Source: Calliopum simillimum (Eukaryota > Arthropoda > Insecta > Diptera > Lauxaniidae). Taken from it: a DNA stretch of 64,000 bases. Below are positions 59,432-64,000 of the stretch, piece by piece. Each line of letters starts with the position of its first letter. Positions within the stretch are counted from its first letter, which is position 1. The translations under genes were made by a program, and so were the position numbers. The notes under the pieces were generated by a model. It saw nothing but the letters and a program-made list of their open reading frames with translations. It did no database searches and had not been told where the DNA came from. Location of the stretch: the NCBI GenBank assembly GCA_951812925.1, contig OX638368.1, positions 5,828,001 through 5,892,000 of the forward strand. The letters run 5' to 3'.

Positions 59432-59675
59432 AGAGCTGATTCACAACTACAAACTAAACTGTCGAGCGATAGTATTTTTTGTAGGCAAATGAAGAGATCG
59501 CTTCCCACCGCTTGCCGAAAAATAATACTTCCACCCGACAATTTAGTTTGTCGTTTGAACCAGCACTTAGAGCCTGGAAAGACGAGAAACTAAATTGTCG
59601 GACGATAGTACTTTTTGTAGGCGAGCGGAGGGACCGCTATAGTATTATTTAGTCTATCGTGTGTCCGGGCTTTTA
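59432..59675. mobile_element. Two more ACACGACAAACT-family hairpins
   Basis: One copy spans 59432-59569 (GAGCTGATTCACAACTACAA to its complement TTTGAACCAGCACTT) and a second, more degraded copy 59571-59675 (GACGAGAAACTAAATTGTCG to TCTATCGTGTGTCC). Same family as 23926-24268. Confidence 0.5.
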
Positions 59676-59826
59676 GTCTAGCATGAATATCGTCGGGATA
59701 AAACTACAACTAGACATCTACATATTTTAAGTTTTTTGAAATATGTTTTTTGTATGGGATTTTGAAATTTTCCGCTATTTTGTCTATGTATAAAATTGGA
59801 TGGGGATTACATTTATAAAAAGAGTC

Positions 59827-60192
59827 TGTCTATACGGGGCGTTCCGCGTACGCGAAAGCTCCTCGCTCTCTCTCAATTTACTCAATTAGCGTACGCTAAA
59901 TCCAGTGAAGTTTTTTCCCCCGGGACGCATTTTCGTTACAACAGTAATTTTACATAAAAGTAGGTGTAAGTGGGCGGCCTGCGGCCGCAGCTGAGGATTT
60001 AAAACTCCCAAAAATCCGACACCGGCTTCGCGGCGGCCTTCGGCCGCGGATCAGTACATAAATTAATCAAGTTCCCCGGGGGAAAAAACTTCACTGGATT
60101 TCGCGTACTCTAATTGAGTTTCGCGTACGCTAATTGAGTAAATTGAGAGAGAGAGAGGAGCTTTCGCGTACGCGGAACGCCCCGTATAGACA
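59827..60192. mobile_element. GC-cored palindromic element
   Basis: TGTCTATACGGGGCGTTCCG and its complement bound a 366-bp palindrome with CGCGTACGC, GAGAGAGAG and CCCCGGGGGAAAAAA-type arm blocks. The loop is GC-rich, with two GCGGCC-containing stretches, which stands out from the AT-rich surroundings. A TA duplication is possible inside the TCTATACG edge but cannot be fixed because the flanks are also symmetric. Confidence 0.6.
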
Positions 60193-60991
60193 TTTCCTTA
60201 TAAAAATCGACTTGACTGGAGCATAGTCATTTTTTTTCATGTTTCTGTATAGTTAACTCAAAACATCTAAAAATGTAGATAGCCTGATTCCACCGCAGAT
60301 ATAAAAGGTGATTTAATGCAGTTTATGGATCTGGATTTCTTAATCTGGGCGTTGATCCCATGATATCTGAGATTTAAGTTAAATCTGTGTCTTAATCACA
60401 ACAAAGCTACCGATTTTGGTAATTTTTGACCAAGTGACACTGGAACTTTTATAATTGGCAGAAACACAAAGCAAATGGAAGATAAATATTAAGAAGAAAA
60501 TTAAATACAAGCTTGATTTTACTGCTTCTGACATTTACTGGCCAGTGGAAACAGGATTTAACAAAATGATTTACTAATCTAAACTATTTTCGGTGGAAAC
60601 AAGCTATTAGTTAAAGTTTTGACACGACAATATGACGTATCAACATTTATCCAAATGTCAATTTCGATCAAAAATTGCAATTTGCAACGCCAAATTTTAA
60701 AGAGTGAGCCTTAGACGAATGTCAAAACATAGCGTCAAATTGTCATAATGAGCAAAACGTAGACAAAAAAAACGACTTCTGTCAATGAGAACAAAAGGGA
60801 AAAGCTAAAATTGTGACAGTAATCGCTCGCAAAAAAGAACAAGAAAGTGCCATCTGTACTGACGTTACCTTATTAATTCAACCCTGGGTAAACTGAACAT
60901 ACTCTCATTAAATTTTGACGTTTAGTGCACGTTGTTTTGCGTTTACAAGTTTTTATTTATTCAAGGAAATTTATTAATTTTGTGGGAAAAT
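60193..60991. other. Upstream flank of SURF6
   Basis: Contains GATTCCACCGCAGAT near 60288 and TTTCGGTGGAAACAAGC near 60589, an inverted pair like the one near 11047-11150. The SURF6 promoter should be at the right end. No other gene. Confidence 0.35.
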
Positions 60992-61914
60992 ATGACTATA
61001 CAATTGGATAAAAAGGGTTTAGTAAATCTGATGCGTACAGAAAATGAGCGAATATTAGATTTATTACTAACATTTAATGTACCAGATTCAATAGAAGGTA
61101 AATTTACTAAACAGTTTTTGGAAAAAACCAAATTCACTTGTATTTTTCAGACTTGGATTGCGACAACTATCTGCTGCAGAGTAACAAAACATTGCCGAAA
61201 AATGCCAACTCCCTGCGAAATAATGCGCCTATCGATGAATTGCAAGACAGGCTCAATACAATCAAAAATAAAATGAAAACTAAGAAACGTCCAACATCAG
61301 AACGTGCACTAAGAAAACGAGAAAATAAAAAATTGAAGAAGAACAAGGAATTTAAAAAGGTGCTAGTATCAGCTAGTAAGTCTATAAAGAATGAAAATCA
61401 AAAATTGGCCAATGGTTCTACCGCAGAAGATAAAAAAAATGTAAAGCCCGTTGTACCCAAGGCCGTATTTAATGAAGAGGGAAAGATTGTTTTTTCGAAA
61501 TTTGATTTCGCATCGCATCCTGGAGCTAAAGTAAAAAAATCGCATCAAAATCCTAGAGAAATACTTAAAAAAATTAAGGCAACTGATAGAAAAATAAGCG
61601 AACTCAAGGAACAAGGCGAAACAGATAAAGCTCTTGAAATGAAAAACGAAATGGCTTGGCAAAAGGCCTTTGATAAAAGCGAAGGAAAGAAAGTCAAGGA
61701 TGATCCGAAACTTTTGTACAAAGCAATTAAGAAACACAAAGATGAGAAGAAAAAGTCCAAGAAACAATGGAATGATCGTAAACAGAAAGTGGAATCTGGC
61801 ATTGAACAAAGGCAGAAAAAGCGAAATGAAAATATCGACAAAAGGAATAAAGATACGAAAAACAAAAAACTTAAGAAAATGTCTAAGAAGGGAAGAGTTA
61901 TACCGGGATTCTAA
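60992..61914 (+). CDS. Surf6: SURF6, nucleolar ribosome-biogenesis protein
   Basis: SURF6 (yeast Rrp14) is a basic nucleolar protein needed for early pre-rRNA processing and large-subunit assembly. Two exons, 60992-61097 and 61151-61914, with a 53-bp intron give 289 residues. The N-terminal part has a short helical domain. The C-terminal SURF6 domain is clear: VFNEEGKIVFSKFDFA, then NPREILKKIKATDRKISELK, EMAWQKAFDKSEGKKVKDDP, LLYKAIKKHKDEKKKSKKQW and the Lys-rich tail ending KKGRVIPGF. More than a third of residues in the C-terminal half are Lys or Arg. A polyadenylation signal AATAAA follows the stop within 10 bp. No damage seen. Confidence 0.93.
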
Positions 61915-62010
61915 AACAACAAATAAAATTTTTTATAATATATGCGTGTGTTTCATTTGTTTAACTAAATTTTGTTGAAAAAATTTAGTACAGAAATTAT
62001 CAGGCCGTAA

Positions 62011-62363
62011 TCCGTGTGGTTTCAATTACTTTTCATTTAAGAGGGTTTTTGATGAAAATGGTGAGTCACACGATAAAAAGTATCAGAATCTTCTTTGTCG
62101 AGAATTGCAGGTTCTACAAATAATATTGATTTTTATTTTCGAAAAAGAAGCCTTTGAAGAAATAATCGATAAAATCAAATTTTTCAACTTTTGCGGTATT
62201 TTAAGAATTTTTTATAAACGGTTGCTTTTTCGGTAATGAAAATTAATCAATATTTGTTGTAGATCCTGTAATTCTACATAAAAGAGATTCAAATACTTTT
62301 TATTACGACTCACCGTTTTCATCAAAAAGCCCCCTAAATGAAAAAGAATTGAAATCACACGGA
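62011..62363. repeat. Inverted repeat element, about 350 bp
   Basis: TCCGTGTGGTTTCAATTAC and GAATTGAAATCACACGGA are inverted. The arms share TTTTTGATGAAAA(T/C)GGTGAGTC-type sequence and continue inwards for about 130 bp. Related to 35879-36259. No duplication identified. Confidence 0.55.
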
Positions 62364-62549
62364 TTTCGGAGCAGGCATGTATCTGTAGGTTTAGGAGATC
62401 GTTTCAAAAATTCCTCAGAAATAGTACTATCCGTTTGTCAGCTATAGATATGTCTATAGGAAAATCTCACTTAAAAGAAAGAAAGAAAGCATTGTTCAAT
62501 TTTCATTAAAGAAATCTCAAAATCTGGTATGCTTTTTAGAGATGATTTT

Positions 62550-63229
62550 GGGCGTTAGGAAATAACGCCCAAGGAAATAACGCCCAAAAAAAAAAAAAAA
62601 ACGAAATAACGCCCAAAAAATAAAATAACGTAATATCGCCCAAAATAAAAAACGAAATAACGCCCAAAAAATATGAAATAACGCCCAAAAACAAAAACGA
62701 AATAACGCCCAAATTATTTTCATATAAATTTGGGCGATAATCAATTTGGAAATAACGCCCAAAAATTTGGGCTTTATTTCACTTTTTTTGGGCGTTATAT
62801 CGTTTTATTTTTAAAAAACGAAATAATGCCCAAAAACGAAAAACGAAATAACGCCCAAATTATTTTCATACAAATAAATTTTGGGCGTTATTTCCAAAAT
62901 GATTATCGCCCAAATTTATATGAAAATAATTTGGGCGTTATTTCGTTTTTGATTTTGGGCGTTATTTCATATTTTTGGGCGTTATTTCGTTTTTTATTTT
63001 GGGCGTTATTACGTCATATTATTTTTTGGGCGATATTTCGTTTTTTTGTTTGGGCGTTATTTCGTTTTTTTAAAAAAAAGGAAACCACGCCCAAATAAAA
63101 AACGAAATAAAGCCCAAATTTTTGGGCGTTATTTCCAAAATGATTATCGCCCAAATTTATATGAAAATAATTTGGGCGTTATTTCGTTTTTTTTGGGCGT
63201 TATTTCCTTGGGCGTTATTTCCTAACGCC
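62550..63229. mobile_element. GGGCGTTATTTC foldback element, copy 2, intact
   Basis: Flanked by ATGATTTT at 62542-62549 and 63230-63237. Termini GGCGTTAGGAAATAACGCCC are perfect inverted repeats. The 680-bp body consists almost only of iterations of an ATAACGCCCAAA-like motif in both orientations, so it can fold on itself at many registers. No ORF. Confidence 0.8.
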
Positions 63230-63952
63230 ATGATTTTGTTATCAAAAATTTCGATTATTCAATCCTAAATAAATTGGCTTCAAGTAAAACTTAACAAAAG
63301 TATTTTTTTAAATTTTGTTAGATTAATAATTTACCTTTCGAGAGATATTCTTTCTTTCTAAATATCAGAAATCATGTCATGATTTTTAAAAATAGTCATC
63401 GTAATGAAAAGCACAACTCAACTTCCAAAAGATCTTTATCTTTTTTCAATAAAACGCGGTGAGTAAGCTAGGAAAATAAAGTCTAGCAAATATAATTTTA
63501 ATTTTTGGCAAGTAAAAATTTAAATCTGTGAAATAGAAAAAACAATTTCATAAACACAAAATTATCTAAAAGCGAGCCCACTGTTGATCGTCAGCTGTTG
63601 GAAATGACAATCAAGAAGTGACAATAGCCCACACTGAACGTACAACGCGAAGATTCCAAAAATACAACTGTCAAATGCAAGATTTTGACTTTTAGTTCAT
63701 TTTTGAAGGGGAGAAGGGAAAATCATGAACTTGACAACACATAAAATAAAATAAGCAAAGAAAGGAGGAAAAATCTTTTATTTTGACAAAATTATTCATA
63801 CTACGTCGTATAATAGTAACTAAAATCTTGTGATTACATATAGCAAATCCCTCAGAGCAATTAAATCAAAACAACAAAAATTGCAGAAAACGAAAAAAAA
63901 TTGTGAATTGAAAATCGCCAAACTTTTTGGAAAACTAAAAACCTGAGAAAAA
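63230..63952. other. Intergenic, upstream of a possible gene
   Basis: No gene or element recognised in this AT-rich stretch. Confidence 0.35.
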
Positions 63953-64000
63953 ATGAGTGTTGTGCGTTATTTTGTGCTGTCGTCGCAGCTATCAAAGTTC
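63953..64000 (+). CDS. Possible first exon, cut by window end
   Basis: An ATG in an A-rich context (GAGAAAAAATGAGT) opens a frame of 16 codons, MSVVRYFVLSSQLSKF, that runs off the right edge. The sequence just before it is AT-rich, leader-like DNA. Too short to identify; it could be the start of a gene or chance. Confidence 0.3.
   Translation, partial: MSVVRYFVLSSQLSKF

Noticed and set aside
62730..63098. ORF with recurring FGRYF/GVISFL
   Set aside because: Translation of the GGGCGTTATTTC iterations; no protein signal.

Overview
The window is eukaryotic nuclear DNA from a higher fly (Diptera, Brachycera). It is AT-rich, genes are spread over short GT-AG-spliced exons, intron phases can be followed, and the recognisable proteins are closest to fly orthologues. 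The genome looks like a transposon-rich acalyptrate fly; I cannot name the species. One gene is orthologous to Drosophila RhoGAP92B, which suggests (inference) Muller element E.

Genes left to right: an unrecognised minus-strand gene cut by the left edge (26-1936); a decayed, intron-bearing CaBP1/PDIA6 pseudogene (6409-11560) whose 4.3 kb intron is filled by a tandem rolling-circle-like element; an unrecognised small coiled-coil gene (13633-14332, minus); an aprataxin gene with an in-frame TAA (15365-16028, plus); V-ATPase subunit G, Vha13 (16527-17925, minus); a UBAP1-type ESCRT-I subunit (18286-20952, plus), divergent from Vha13; a UBL7-like ubiquitin-like/UBA protein (22442-23757, minus); an unrecognised small membrane protein (33028-36493, minus); a truncated non-LTR retrotransposon (43478-44406); RhoGAP92B (45824-58171, minus); SURF6 (60992-61914, plus); and a possible first exon at the right edge. 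The genes are unrelated housekeeping functions (proton pumping, endosomal sorting, ubiquitin recognition, Rho signalling, ribosome biogenesis, DNA end repair), not a pathway.

Between and inside the genes the main material is mobile DNA, much of it long inverted repeats without coding capacity. At least six have matched termini and a TA duplication. A second family is built almost entirely from iterations of a GGGCGTTATTTC-type motif and has an 8-bp target duplication in both copies seen; one copy sits in a RhoGAP92B intron and carries a nested small LTR element. A third family has a conserved 3' hairpin and a head-to-tail dimer, as expected of a Helitron/Helentron-type non-autonomous element. 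The 25.4-32.9 kb block is a nested stack of these. Several long hairpins lie in introns and would be transcribed, so they are candidate sources of hairpin RNA.

Splice sites and coordinates were read by eye. Element boundaries given without a duplication are approximate.
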